Part shown: positions 21,447 to 33,300 of the stretch, piece after piece
How positions within the stretch are numbered: position 1 is the first letter of the stretch
Layout of the letters: each line of letters starts with the position of its first letter
Origin: Ischnura elegans
Taxonomy: Eukaryota > Arthropoda > Insecta > Odonata > Coenagrionidae
Reading direction: 5' to 3'
DNA: 64,000 nucleotides
Assembly (NCBI RefSeq): GCF_921293095.1
Contig: NC_060250.1
Coordinates: 10,434,001 to 10,498,000, forward strand
Notes under the pieces: generated by a model
The model's database searches: none
Told to the model about the DNA's origin: nothing
What the model saw: only the letters and a program-made list of their open reading frames with translations
Position numbers and translations under genes: made by a program

Positions 21447-22627
21447 CATGGATAATGCGATGATTCAAAACTTTTTATGGAACTAAAAATACAGCTCAGT
21501 AATTTCTTAGAAGAAAATTATCTTAGACTGTTGCAAAGTGTATTTCATTACCAGATTAAAATTAAAGAAAGATTCACATAACACCGACACAAAAATGCAT
21601 AAAGTTAACTTCACTAACACAATTTGGCGTAGATAAGTGAAAAATAAGATATCAATTAAAAATGATATAACTTAATTAAAATAATTTTAACAGAAATTCT
21701 AATACACAGTAACTTCAAACCACTGAGTTTGGATATTTGGTGTAAGCACATAGAAGCATAAAAACAATGTGACGAGCGAAGGATGGAAGTTAGCTAAGCA
21801 TAGTAAAAACTTTGCATTCCTTTTTCGATATCCTTGGAATTTAATAATAATCGCTTCAAGCAGATGAAGTTCATTTGGATTAATCATTCTTTAAAGTCCT
21901 ATACTTACTCCACGGGAAAGATGTCTTTATCAATTGAGGGGAAATAAAATGACATGTCACTGTTCTTCTAAAGAGTTGAATTAAGTTACCCAAATTTAAA
22001 CATCCAACGACTACGTTCTTGAGAAAAGTATTTCACATCACATGACAGCAGGTGCATTAGAAATGAATGAGACTTACCTGGCTACAATACGAGGAAACCA
22101 GAAAACTTATATCTCTTGGAAGGGGAGTCATTAACTGCGCTACAGTAACGTATATCTTACGATACTCCAATTTTTGAAGATCTATTACGATGCGATACAC
22201 GCTGGCAAATTCCGAAATTCTTCGATTTCACTACAGAACTCCGAAACAACAACAACAAAGTTCACCACACATATATTTCAATAGTAATGGAGTCCCCTTG
22301 GGTCACTTCGGAGGATGCGGATGTCACCTTCATTTGTTTTTCTAATAACACTTCGACCGCAAATATAAATCATTAGAAAGAGACATTTTGCTATCATAAG
22401 GAAAGGCAATATTGCGTAAATTGGATATTCATGGCAGAATTATGCATTTTTATAGCTACAAATATTATATTTAACAACAACTACAAGAACATGTGTCGCA
22501 AATGATCGCGAAAAAATTTCACCTATCCTGTTGAACTTCCATGATTCAAATTATTTTCTTTAATTAGCAATGAAAAGCCTTAGAGCCACTGACTATCGTA
22601 TACATTATGTTATTTAAAATTTTACCC
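21447..22627. other. No gene recognised (1.2 kb)
   Basis: AT-rich, short frames only, no repeat signatures that I can support. Confidence 0.4.
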
Positions 22628-23030
22628 AATAAAATGAATTACCTTTCCCTTGGGCTACAACCTTGTCGCGGTGGAAAGGCTTGAGCGTTCCTACGACCCC
22701 TAAAGCTGCACTGGCGGGATTAATTCTAAATCATTCCCGGTAGGGCCACCCATGCCAGATAGGTCGAAGGGTAGGAGCCAGACGAAAGGTAGTCCACGTG
22801 ATGTTGTCACGTGAAAAACATTGTTGGAATGGAAGTGGGAAACCCTACCAACTATCTCTTCCCTGAACACATGGAGTACAACCAAATGAGCCTCGGAATC
22901 TCATCGCCCGGCACCCGTCCGCAAAGGGCGGGTGTCGGGCACGGCAGCGAGGTCGGCAAGGTCCTCGGGGTCGTCAACATGCGAAATCCTTGCAGAGACT
23001 TATCATTATCATCATCAGCATCAGCAATAA

Positions 23031-23534
23031 TCCCAGTGAGAAATGGGTGGTGGAGTCCACGTGGAACCCACGTGGAATCCACGTTGAGTGGTGGATATTT
23101 GGTGGTGGTGGATATTGAGTGGTTGGACCCACGTGGAATCCACGTTGATTTCAAGTGGATTTGTGGTGATTAGCATAAAATGGTAAACAGAATTTCTAAT
23201 TTGTGGAACTTAACTCTCTGGTGTGACATTGCGTCATTTATCATCCTGAAACCACGCTAGTTATGTGAAAATGTATCGCAGATTCTATTTTTATATAATT
23301 CGTGGAAAGGCAGCCATGAGAGCATATGAAAAATCGTAGACACATATATAGAAGGTTTAGCTATAGAGTGGTTGAGGTTTTAATGGTTTTAGGACAGCAC
23401 CTACTGCTGTTTTAATTTTTCCACCAAATTTCCACGTGGGTTCCACGTTGATTCCACGACCAAAAACACGTGGTATCCACGTTACATTTCCACGTGGGTT
23501 CCACGTGGATTCCACCACCCATTTCTCACTGGGA
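23031..23534. mobile_element. CACGTG-rich MITE nested in the retrotransposon leader
   Basis: The 504-bp unit has long inverted ends: TCCCAGTGAGAAATGGGTGG at 23031, matched by the complement of the right end, continuing through GAACCCACGTGG with one mismatch. AATAA flanks both sides (23026-23030 and 23535-23539), and removing the unit plus one AATAA joins the retrotransposon sequence smoothly. The arms contain seven CACGTG hexamers and several CCACGTT variants spaced 10-20 bp apart. The centre is AT-rich. No transposase. A 5-bp duplication and ends of this form do not let me name the superfamily. Confidence 0.85.
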
Positions 23535-23561
23535 AATAAGGAAGAAAAGAAGACCAAGAAG

Positions 23562-26208
23562 ATGGAGAAGAAGAAGTTGGCTGTAAATGCAGGGACGTGG
23601 AATGTGAGGACTATGATGAGGGCGGGGAAATTAGAAAATATCAAAAGGGTAATGGATAAAGGGAGGATAGATATCTTAGGATTATGCGAAGTGAGGTGGA
23701 GGAATGGGGGGGACTATTGAAGTGATGGGTATAGGGTTATATATAGTGGAGGGGAAGAAAGCCAGCGAGGGGTAGCTTTAGTATTAAACGGGAAGATGGA
23801 TAAGCGTGTGGTAGGCATAGACCAGGTAAGCGATAGGATTCTGGTGGTAGAAATTGAGGCGCGGCCCACCAACCTTGTGGTGGTCCAAGTTTACATGCCC
23901 ACTAGCAATCATAGGGAGGAAGAAGTAGATGAGGTGTATGAACAGCTCGAGGAAATAATTAGAGACACACCGGGTAAGAAAAATCTGGTAGTGATGGGGG
24001 ACTGGAACGCCTCAGTCGGGGAAGGGAGGGATGGAAACAAAATATGAGATTTTGGTCTAGGAACACAGAACGACAGGGGAGAGAAAGCAGCAGAATTTTG
24101 CAGGAGAAACAAATTATTCATCACAAACACGTGGTTCAACCATCATAAAGAGCGAAGGTACACATGGAAAAGTCCAGGGGATGCGGGGAGATATCAAATA
24201 GACAACATTATGGTAAGACAGAAGTTTAGGAATAGTGTGAAAAACTCGCGCAGCTTCCCTGCAGCGGATGCGCATTCTGACCACAATCTAGTGCTTATGA
24301 AATGCAACGTAAGATTCAAAAGACAAAAGATGAAAGTTAGGAAGGCGAAGAAATGGAACGTATAAGCCCTGAAGGGGAGTATGAGGAAATAATATCAGGA
24401 ACTAGTGGACATTAGTATACGGGAGATTGAAAGTACTAAGACGGTAGAGGAAAGATGGGATAATATTAAAACGGGAATAGTCAAAGGGGCGGAGAAGTCA
24501 ATTGGTTACGTTGACAGTAGAAGGATAAAGAAGCCGTGGATAACAGAGGCAATGGTAAAAGAAATGGAGGAGAGGAGGAAGTGGAAGAACGTGGACACAG
24601 AACAGGGCAAAAGAATGTATAGGGAATTGAATAATGGATTACGACGTGAAACTAAGAGGGCAAGAGAGGCTTGGTGGAAAAGACAATGTGAGAAAATGGA
24701 AAGTTCCAGAAGGATGGAGAAGTAGGCGCGTTGTACGCCAAAGTTAAATCGCTATCGGGCGGCAAAAGAGGACAATCTATGTCTAAAGATGGGAGGATGC
24801 TAACCGAGCGAGAAGAGGTACAGGGTAGGTAGAAGGAATACGTGGAGGACCTGTATGACGGAATGAACAGACCAGAGAGATTAACTCTAGAGGAGGAAAG
24901 TGCAGTGGAGGAGGATAATCTTGGGCCGGAGATATTAGATTCGGAAATAGAGAGAGCACTTCGTGATATGAAGGCTAGGAAAGCAGTAGGCGTGGACAAT
25001 ATCCCGTGTGAGCTTCTGAAGAATCTAGGGAAGGAAGATAAGAAAAGGTTTTCGAACTAGTGCGCAGGATCTATGATGAGGGATGTTGGCCGGAAGATTT
25101 CGTGAAAACGGTTTTAATTCCGCCTCCGAAAAAGAAGAAAGTTGTGGAATGCGAAGATTATAGGACTATCAGCCTAATATCGTATGCGGCGAAAGTGGTG
25201 CTGAGGATAGCGAGGGCAAACGAGTATTTGGGCGAAGATCAGTTTGGTTTCAGAAGAGGGAAGTCAACTCGTGATGCAATAGCAATAATGAGGTCCCTCG
25301 TGGAGAGGAACCTAGAATATGACCAGGACGTATATGCGTGTTTCGTGGATTTTGAGAAAGCGTTTGATAGGGTGAACTGGGTAAAATTAATTAACTTTCT
25401 CAAGAGAATAGGTGTAGATTGGAGGGATAGACGACTGATTCGTAATCTGTACATGGCCCAGACTGCGCAAGTGAGGGTAGCGGGCGGAGAATCTGGGTGG
25501 GCAAGCATTGGCCGAGGTGTGAGGCAAGGCTGTCCTCTATCGCCGCTGCTCTTCAACGTGTACGCTGATGAGATGGTAAGGGAAGCGTGGGATGAGTTAG
25601 AAGCTGGGATAAAAGTGGGAGGAATGATGTTCAAATCAGTGAGATTCGCGGATGATTAGGCGTTGATTAGCCAGTCAGCGAGGGGGCTTCAGGCTCTAGT
25701 GGATGCGTTATACGAGCGTTGCGAGGAGTATGGGATGAGGAATAATCATAAGAAAACTAAGATTATGCGGTTTTGTAAAGTATCACGAGCGAGGAATGTG
25801 AGACTCAAGATGAAGGTGGGTGGTGAAAAACTTGAGCAGGTTGAGCAATTCAACTATTTAGGCAGTACGTTAGAGGAAAACGGATACAGTAGTAAGGGCA
25901 GTAGTAAGGACAGGAGTAAGGACAGTAGTAAGGACGGCGCGGAAACGTGGACACTGAGGAAAAAAGACGAGAGAAGATTGGAGGCATTTGAGATGTGGGT
26001 ATGGAGAAAAATGGAGAGGGTGAAATGGACGGAAAGGAAAAGGAACGACGAAATCCTTGATATGGTGGGCGAGGAGAGGCAGCTTTTAGATGAGATACGC
26101 AGGAGACAGAAGGTATGGATGGAGTTAATGCTTAGCGGTGAGGGGATGTTGAAAATGGTGTTGGAGGTAGAATGTTGGGGAAGCGAGGGAGGGGAAGGAG
26201 AAGAATAG
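23562..26208 (+). pseudogene. APE endonuclease-reverse transcriptase polyprotein (broken)
   Basis: ATG 23562 begins MEKKKLAVNAGTWNVRTMMR, the APE endonuclease start. L-G-L-C-E-V-R-W, VVVQVYMPTSN, V-V-M-G-D-W-N-A-S-V-G and SFPAADAHSDHNLVLMK follow in order, the last two covering catalytic Asp/Asn and the SDH motif. In-frame stops lie at about 23718 (TGA for Trp), 24045, 24363 and 24391. Frameshifts near 24710 and 25045 lead into the reverse transcriptase (25060-25659): ECEDYRTISLISYAAKVVLR, DQFGFRRGKSTRDAI, ACFVDFEKAFDRV, RGVRQGCPLSPLLFN and F-A-D-D followed by a stop. A second frame (25663-26208) has E-Q-F-N-Y-L-G-S-T-L, then K-G-S-S-K-D-R-S-K-D-S-S-K-D, then G-A-E-T-W-T-L-R-K. About 60 residues normally found between these are replaced by a 12-bp tandem repeat. 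Confidence 0.88.
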
Positions 26209-26356
26209 GATTTTTAGATAGATTGAAAGAGAGTAGGCCTTACAGTGAATTAAAGAAGGCAGTGCTGGAAGGAAAGGGAGGCTCCCTGATCACTTTTCAA
26301 ATACTCCATGGAAACCTACCTTAATCGGTAGAATACTATAATAATAAAATGAATTA

Positions 26357-29240
26357 ACAAACATTGGAATTATGTATAATTAAAAAATTATATGTTTCAT
26401 TTAAACCGCATTTGGGCGGGAGAAAAATTTGTCGTGACTACGGCGCCGTATATATCCGAAATTTCGTAAACAGCCAACGGTCACAGCACACGTGGAACAA
26501 TATTCCAGAAGATTCCACTCATGTCCTAGGGTCAGGATGTTCTTCATCGCATTTCGAGGACAGTCAACCGATCTCCTTAAAGTCGGCATTCAACTGTTCC
26601 TTCCAGTCCAGCACTTCCCCTCCCCTCCTCCGCAACACACCCCCATTCCCTCGCCAACCGTCCTTTCGGTGACATCGTCTTTGTGCAAGCGTCTGGACTG
26701 CTTCCGCCGTTTATTCGTTCGTTGAAGTCACCGTCTCATTACATCGGAACGAGGAACAGAGAGCAATAAATACAATCTATCAACAGAAATACGAAGAAAA
26801 GAAGCGGCGGTATTTACTAATAGCCCGGTCAAAATAGACATTGACCCTTGCATAAATTGCCAACAAGCTGAAAATTTGCATGAACCTCAAGAATACCACT
26901 CTAATGAAATCCTGAAAAGTCCCCATCGATCCCGCGTGTGCAAAAAATATTATTCAAGATCAAAGGTCACAGAAATGGGCTTTTTGCATTTTTTGGCCAA
27001 AGGGTTAGTTTTATGATAAACATTGCTTTGACTAAAATTGTAGACCAGAAAATGATCTACAAAATTGTAATTTCACTTTTTTCTCTAAGATTTACCGTTT
27101 CTGAGAAAAAGCCATTCGAATGTAGGCTGGAGCTGCATTCTCCGTAATATGCATGACTATATTGTTGTGCTCTCCGAACATCATTGGACGCGAAACTCGC
27201 ATATATTGGTTACTAGCTCTCACCTGTCCGTCCGCCAACAAACGGGACAGAGGGTTTAGTATTCTCCACAATATGCACACGTTTCCTCGCCACCTATGTG
27301 GTAGTGCACGAAGCGCATTTTTTAAGCGTAGTTTCCCCAGTAGGTATATTCCACTGTCTGTTTCATTCGTAAATCAGGTCTTATTGAGCTTCTCCTCATT
27401 TATTTCTTCTTCCACTCCTACCTTCTTCTTCTTTCTTTACATTCCCGAGAGTCGATGTAACTTGTTGCAACAGCGATACATTATCTGTTTCGTCGTTGAT
27501 ATCGGTACTTCTTCTGTTGAAATTTCAACGTTTGAACACGACTGGGCTTGACGACTGATGCTTGCCGTTGAACAAAATAAGCCCACTTTTTGAAACTAAA
27601 TTTTGAACTACACCCTTCCTTGCAGTTGCAAAAAAATTAATAAAGGCGTTAAGGAGACGGGCGTGGAGTATAAATTGGCTCCAGTACATTGTTAATTAAC
27701 TTCCAACCCCATTCTTCTGGACATGGGAGTAACCCAGGATCAAAACTAGAGGTGAGGGGCAAGCCATGGTTTTTCAAGTTGTAGGTAAGATTTAAGCAAG
27801 AAAAAGTTGAATGAAATCATCATTTTATGGAAACTGTGACAGCTTTTTATTATTTTTAAAAATTATTTGCTTGAAAAAATGTTATTTTCCTCAAAGACAT
27901 TTGCGATTTTTTATTCTAGGGTGGGTGCAGCTGCCCCCTCCTGCCCCTGCTGGGTACTTGTGGATCCAGTTTATTGCCAAGTCATACTTGAACCTATTGA
28001 TACAGTCGATAGAAATATCGCTGAGTAGAAACTGAGGTTGATGGAAGGTAAGCAAATTGCACACGTTTCTTATTACATGATTGTTTATTAAAGGATAGGA
28101 GTACGTGATTTTTGTTGGAGATCCATAGACTGAAAGAAGAAAGCAAATTCTGTGAGCGATTGGAGTATTAAAAATTTGTATGAGTTGTTTTGAGGTAAAC
28201 TGCCGATGAAAAAAACTGCAATACCCAATTTTAACTGGGACTTAAAAGACCGAGATATAGCAGCAGTCATAATACTAGGACAAATTTGTACATACTGATT
28301 TCATTAGTTTTAAATTTAACCGTTTATCTTTTAAAATAATTTGCTCTAAAACATGTGTCAATGACTACGGAATATTTTTTCATATCTATAAACATGCGAC
28401 TTGGTGGAGGATAATGAGAATTATCAATGGCTAACGATTGAATATCATCTCGCATGATTGCTGCCGCAGCTTCCATTATCTTGAGTCACTCTTCTTTACT
28501 TGATTTAATCGATCATTATGATTTATTTTCCGGGTTTCTCAGTGATAATAACCTTATTACCATATTTAATATTAATCGCAGTTAATCACTTCTATTATCA
28601 AGGTATGAATTTTTGAACACAGTCTTTAATTCTTCCAGTGTAGACTGACAGTCAAGTAGGCAAATATTTCTTCCATGGCCAGATTCAATGCTTCATCTCG
28701 GGGAGAACCAGTTTTACTTCCAATGGGTGGTTTCAAAAAAGAAAAACTGCAACCATGACTATAACTAGCTTCAGCAGCTAGTAAACTATGTTTAAACATT
28801 ATGCGAGCGATAATATTTTTAATTACTATCAGAACGATTTATTATGAGCTATATATAGAACAGATTCTTTGAATGAAAGTGTAGAAAAGAAGAGCATTCA
28901 TCTGTAAAATAACCTTTGCCTGCAAGTGAAATTGCTTCTGCTCATCGTGGCTCAACGACGTTGATTGATGCAAGTGCTGTAAGAAGTGATAAATTCATTA
29001 ACTACCATAAAAGCCAAAAATCAACGGCAAAACATGTTCAATGCTGTAAAAACTACACTTTGAGTAGTACTATTGCTTACTACTCCCGCTAAAGAATTTT
29101 CACGCTAAGTGCTGCGGATAAGTTCGGAGGAAGTTCGGCGGAATTCTGATTAATTTCTGGGGGTGGGGGGTACCAGAAATTTTCGGGGGGTACACTAAAA
29201 AAATGCCACATCCTGATGGCCAAGACCACTAATTTACGAA
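26357..29240. other. No gene recognised (2.9 kb)
   Basis: A GC-richer patch at about 26400-26740 has overlapping short frames on both strands with no domain. The 132-codon frame at 27153-27551 is Ser/Phe-rich with no recognisable family and no splice context, so I leave it uncalled. Confidence 0.35.
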
Positions 29241-29269
29241 AGTTTGCACGTTCATGTTTCAACGGAAAG

Positions 29270-29680
29270 GGAGAAAAGCTTATTTGCATCCCTAACCAAA
29301 TACGTTCCTCACGCCAACCAACGTTTTCCTACCATGATTCAGTTTTTCCATTCTCTCTCCCCTCATTTTTACTCGACCGATATCTATTCGGTTTACAAAT
29401 TACTTGGATTTCAAGAGGCTTTCGAGGAGTTTTAACCGCTAAGGGTGAAGACCCAGAAGTACTGAGTCTGTTAGGGTGAAAGACCCTGTCAAACAGGGTT
29501 TTGACAACCGACATCACCGCCTCACATGCGCTAACACTTCAACATTACGATAGTACCTTGGGAAGAGGGGAGAGACCTTTGAGCAATCCGTAACTAAATA
29601 CGTTACTCACGTTAACCTACCTTTTTCACGTTGCGATTCAATTATATTCTTTGGCACCCAATTTTCACTCATCTAGGTAG
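29270..29680. repeat. Diverged direct repeat pair, period about 303 bp
   Basis: Block 1 (about 29270-29380) and block 2 (about 29572-29680) share GGGAGA, CTAA-AAATACGTT-CTCACG, CAACC, TTTTC, TTCA and CCC-ATTTT-ACTC in the same order. Similarity is moderate. No coding or transposon end signature. Confidence 0.5.
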
Positions 29681-30428
29681 GAACATTGCCTTTTAGACTT
29701 AAAGAACTAACATTTAGTTTTAGTTTTAATTAACCGTTTAACATTCAAGAATGATGCATGATCATGGCACCATATTTCATTAAGTAGAACCCGTAGCAAT
29801 TAATGTTTTTTCACAAATAATTATGAGGGAAAATACTTCATTGTAGCAATTATAGAATTTTTTAAATTCTATCTAATGAAAGTAAAAATCCAAAATTGAA
29901 GCCAAATACGAAAGAAAATTTTTCATTTTCAAAACGACGCCGTCTTGTGTAAAATAATTTATATCCTCATCAGAAAATGTGTGAAAAAAATAGTTTGGTT
30001 TCTAATGATTGTTTGTCAAAATGTTTAAGCTTCACATTGAGTGCAAGAGGAGAAGGCTCCCTACCTTTCATTCGAAGACATGTCCATCGGCGGCAGAGCT
30101 CAGCTGTCCATCGGCGATTCCCCGAAGTGTACATATTCACCAACACTTCACATTCAGCACACTACTGACCATGAATTTATCCACGATAACTTGACATTTT
30201 TACTTCACTTTATAGCTAGACAAGCGCTTGATTTTGCTATTGGGTAACAAAGTTGATGTATTCACATTATTTCCTTGACAAACTCATTCTGATGACAGTG
30301 TGGCCGACGCTGTGTGTAGCTGATGGCATGAAAGTGAGCGATAGTACAGCAAAAACTACATTAATTTTGATGACATCATATTGCCATATTTTACATTTTT
30401 ACCCAATGTGTTTAACATAATTATGTAA

Positions 30429-31059
30429 CACTAGAACCGCGGACGGGACTTTTTTGTCCTATCGCCCTATGCAAATGTTTGCCATTTATGTACTAGTGGT
30501 TTGATCCCTTTGAAATTTACTGACTTTAACTCATTGTTTATGCTCTTTTGAATGGTTATATTGAAAATATTGTACAATGTTTGGTTCGCGAGAAAAACGA
30601 CGATTTACCTAGAACCGCGGGATGGAACTTTTTTGTCCCATATGGGGAAAACATACAGTTTCAGTTTTTTTTTGTACACTTATTTTGTATTTAGCATAAT
30701 AACAGTTTATTACGAAGGGGATTGATGCACAGATACCATTATTCTGCCATTTAGAAGCGCAGAAGGGAATAATCTGTGCACTGCGCCGGCCGCCTACTCA
30801 CGCAGCGCCGGCCGCGTCACCTCTGCCCGGCGCGTCTGCAGGTCTGAGCTTGCAACCAACACGCTTCAAAATAAGTTTACTGTATTCCTAGTTATACTTA
30901 ATTAAACGCTTTAGACATTACCTAAACACGTGTTTTGTTCACACAAACCACAAAAAAACGTCAATTATACTTAAACATGACAGGATCAACGCATTTTGTC
31001 AATGGGACAAAAAAGTCCCATGCTGCGGTTTCGGGTAGGAAAGTTCAGCGGTTCTATTG
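30429..31059. mobile_element. piggyBac-type non-autonomous element (631 bp)
   Basis: The right flank is TTAA (31060-31063) and the left flank GTAA (30425-30428), one base off the piggyBac target. The left end is CACTAGAACCGCGGACGGG followed by ACTTTTTTGTCC. The right end, complemented, is CAATAGAACCGCTGAAC with GGGACTTTTTTGTCCC further in. A second CTAGAACCGCGGGATGG block with CTTTTTTGTCCC occurs at about 30608-30642. The end layout (CACTAGAA plus a near-palindromic GGGAC-T6-GTCCC block) parallels the 15687-18200 element (CACTAGAA plus GGGTCATTTGACCC). A GC-rich core with GCGCCGGCCGC repeats lies near 30780-30830. Confidence 0.75.
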
Positions 31060-31063
31060 TTAA

Positions 31064-32720
31064 TATGCGGAAAACTGCAATAATAGGTAAGAGTAAAAGA
31101 CATACCTCCGCTCTTCAGCAACAGTCCTTCCGTTTCTCACCAACTGTTGAACAGCTGTGGGACTCATACTTCAGTAGAACAAAATGTGGACTGAGAGGAA
31201 AAACCGAAAGCGATACGCACTGCTTCTTACACATGGGTTTTGGAGGATGGGGAATTGGTAAGGCATGTAGACGGTGTTGCCTGGAACGAATAGCTCAGGG
31301 CAGAGTCAAAAAGTGTTGCGCTGAATTTGAGTCGCAGTGCATCTCGAAGTCTGACGGGTGAGTTTCGCTTTACGCGTCGATGGGCGAATAGGACAGGGAC
31401 TAGGGGGAGGAAGCGAAAAAGAAGGGTAGGCAATGTGACTCAGGCCGCCACGCTATCCACAGTGAACGCCATAAATTCAGTTTTATGCGTACACTAACGT
31501 TAAATAAATAGTCCGCTGTGTTTTTTAACAAATGTACTCTAGCCACTCTAAAATTTCGAGGTGAATCTTCAACACAAGATGACAAAAATTAATACGTTAA
31601 ACTACAACGATTTCATGTCCCTCGTTTTAAATTAAAACGTATTTAATCGTATTTTTTCTTTGCTTAGTGTAGGAATCACGATGATTAAGTTGGTTTACAT
31701 CAGATATCTTGAATTTCCCTTGTATTTATTGGAAGCCCAGCTTTTTATGGCACTTAAAATAACGTTTAGAATGCAAAGATTTTCGTTGCGAAGGGAAAGT
31801 AAATTTTCAATGTTACTCATTGTACAAAACCAATGTTGATACGTGGAACTAGAGTGGGGGCGAGAACAGAATGCCAGCATATTCTCAACGCTAAAATTTT
31901 TGCGTATGACGTCTCACTACCTGAATGTTTACGTGTCAACGGGCTTACAATTAAAGACGATGCAAACAATGACACTTAGTTGCATTTCGTAGTTGCAAAA
32001 ATTAAATGAAATTTTTTCTGGTTTGCGAGGTTACTTCGCGGAATCATGTATTGATAGCTTAAAACAAAAAAAATTTTGTATTCCGCACAGAATCTATTGA
32101 AAAAAACTCGACCAGTTTCAACCTTTTCTGGTCATATTTACAGACATATATTCGTACGTAGGGTTTCAAAACCATTGAACGCGCCGAGGGGAGAACGGAG
32201 GTAGTCGGGAGATTGGGAAGCTATGGAAATTGGAGGGGGGGAGGGGAAGTAAAGGTCATGAAAGGTAAGGCAACAGACAGACAAAATATGGGTCATCGAC
32301 AGCATATCTGACTATGGGGACGGTGGTGGTGGGGTGACGGGCATTGAGAACGTAGGTCAGGGATTAAAAAGGAGTAGGTCATTTACCAAATCATTCTTAT
32401 ATGCCTTCAGATATGATAAAATTTCAAAGCTCTCCACAACTAGACAGAGTATAAATACAGCCAAAACGGTCATGTTTCGGGAGGGAGTCTACCGCTCGGA
32501 GGGTCGAGGAGAGAGGAGACCAGCGGGGGTGAGCGATCCGAGGAAAGGGGTGCGGATTGGCGGCATTTCTGAGAGAGTACCACGCCCCACCCATGACTAC
32601 CTGCGCCCCAGACAACGCACCTTAACCGAAAGTTCTAACATCATCCCATATTTGGTGATCATAGAAGGGGAATAGCCATAATAAGTCAACAACGATGCTT
32701 TATTTGCATGCTGAAATGTT
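31064..32720. other. No gene recognised (1.7 kb)
   Basis: Short frames only. The frame that runs out of the piggyBac-type element to 31361 ends near a GGGTGAGTTT that resembles a splice donor, but there is no supporting acceptor or homology. A G-rich patch occupies about 32180-32340. Confidence 0.35.
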
Positions 32721-32724
32721 GGAA

Positions 32725-33300
32725 AATCTGGATTTTTCACGGGGAGAAAGTTTAATTACTTCTAAAATACTATGAGTTCATAAATGGAATTCTCTCAAAT
32801 ATAAAATACGGCTAGTTGATGCATCGGGGCAAATAACGATGAGTATCAATGACAGATCGCCGGTGAAGTAGCTTAAGGTTTTTAATTTGAAGTACTTACG
32901 ACATTTAAGAATCCGGGAGTTTTCATGGGAGGAGAGTGTGATAATGTTTTAGTTTTATGTGATCATCAATAAAATTTGGCATACAGCTCTATACTCTAAA
33001 AGGTTTTATCCATTTAAAGTTATTTGTTTATCAAGTTATTAAATCGGGGCACTCTTGGTATCATTGATTTTAAAGTAACATGTAAAGTGAATGTGTGCCC
33101 TTATTTTGCTGCGTGACTTTAAGGAATATGGGGATTTTTCACGGGTAGAGGTTGTGAATGTATTTTGGTATAACATTAATCTCTCATATGTTCTTACTCG
33201 AGTACAAATTTCCCAATTATCCATAGGGAGGGACCATGATTAGTAAAAAGAGTCTCACATTTTTTAAACTAGGGATTTTTCACGAATAAATACTGAGAAT
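32725..33300. repeat. Four loosely periodic GGGATTTTTCACGGG blocks
   Basis: The motif occurs at about 32731 (CTGGATTTTTCACGGGGAGA), 32910 (GGGAGTTTTCATGGGAGGAG), 33129 (GGGGATTTTTCACGGGTAGA) and 33273 (AGGGATTTTTCACGAATAAA), each preceded by TTTAA-type sequence and followed by AT-rich DNA with a GTGA/GAAT-like step. Spacings are about 180, 220 and 145 bp, consistent with an old diverged tandem array. Confidence 0.5.

Larger units (their letters stand above)
22642..26342 (+). mobile_element. Non-LTR retrotransposon with 14-bp target duplication
   Basis: AATAAAATGAATTA occurs at 22628-22641 and again at 26343-26356. Between the two lies one element: a GC-rich leader beginning CCTTTCCCTTGGGCTACAAC, a single APE-endonuclease plus reverse-transcriptase reading region, and a 3' end with CCTACCTTAATCGGTAG, a small stem-loop, followed by an AATACTATAATAATA tail. 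The leader block ACCTTGTCGCGGTGGAAAGG resembles the 5' ends of RTE-like arthropod elements as I recall them. Without the 504-bp MITE inside it (23031-23534) the element is about 3.2 kb. The duplication suggests a full-length insertion, but stops, frameshifts and internal deletions have disabled it. Clade assignment (RTE-like or a related group) is tentative. Confidence 0.85.

Noticed and set aside
24652-24999. 115-codon antisense frame, with others at 25239-25634 and 22852-23154
   Set aside because: They lie opposite the reverse transcriptase, the leader and the MITE of the non-LTR element and are shadows of those sequences.
27153-27551. 132-codon plus-strand frame
   Set aside because: Ser/Phe-rich with no domain, no flanking splice signals and no repeat evidence. 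Length alone is not enough in 64 kb.
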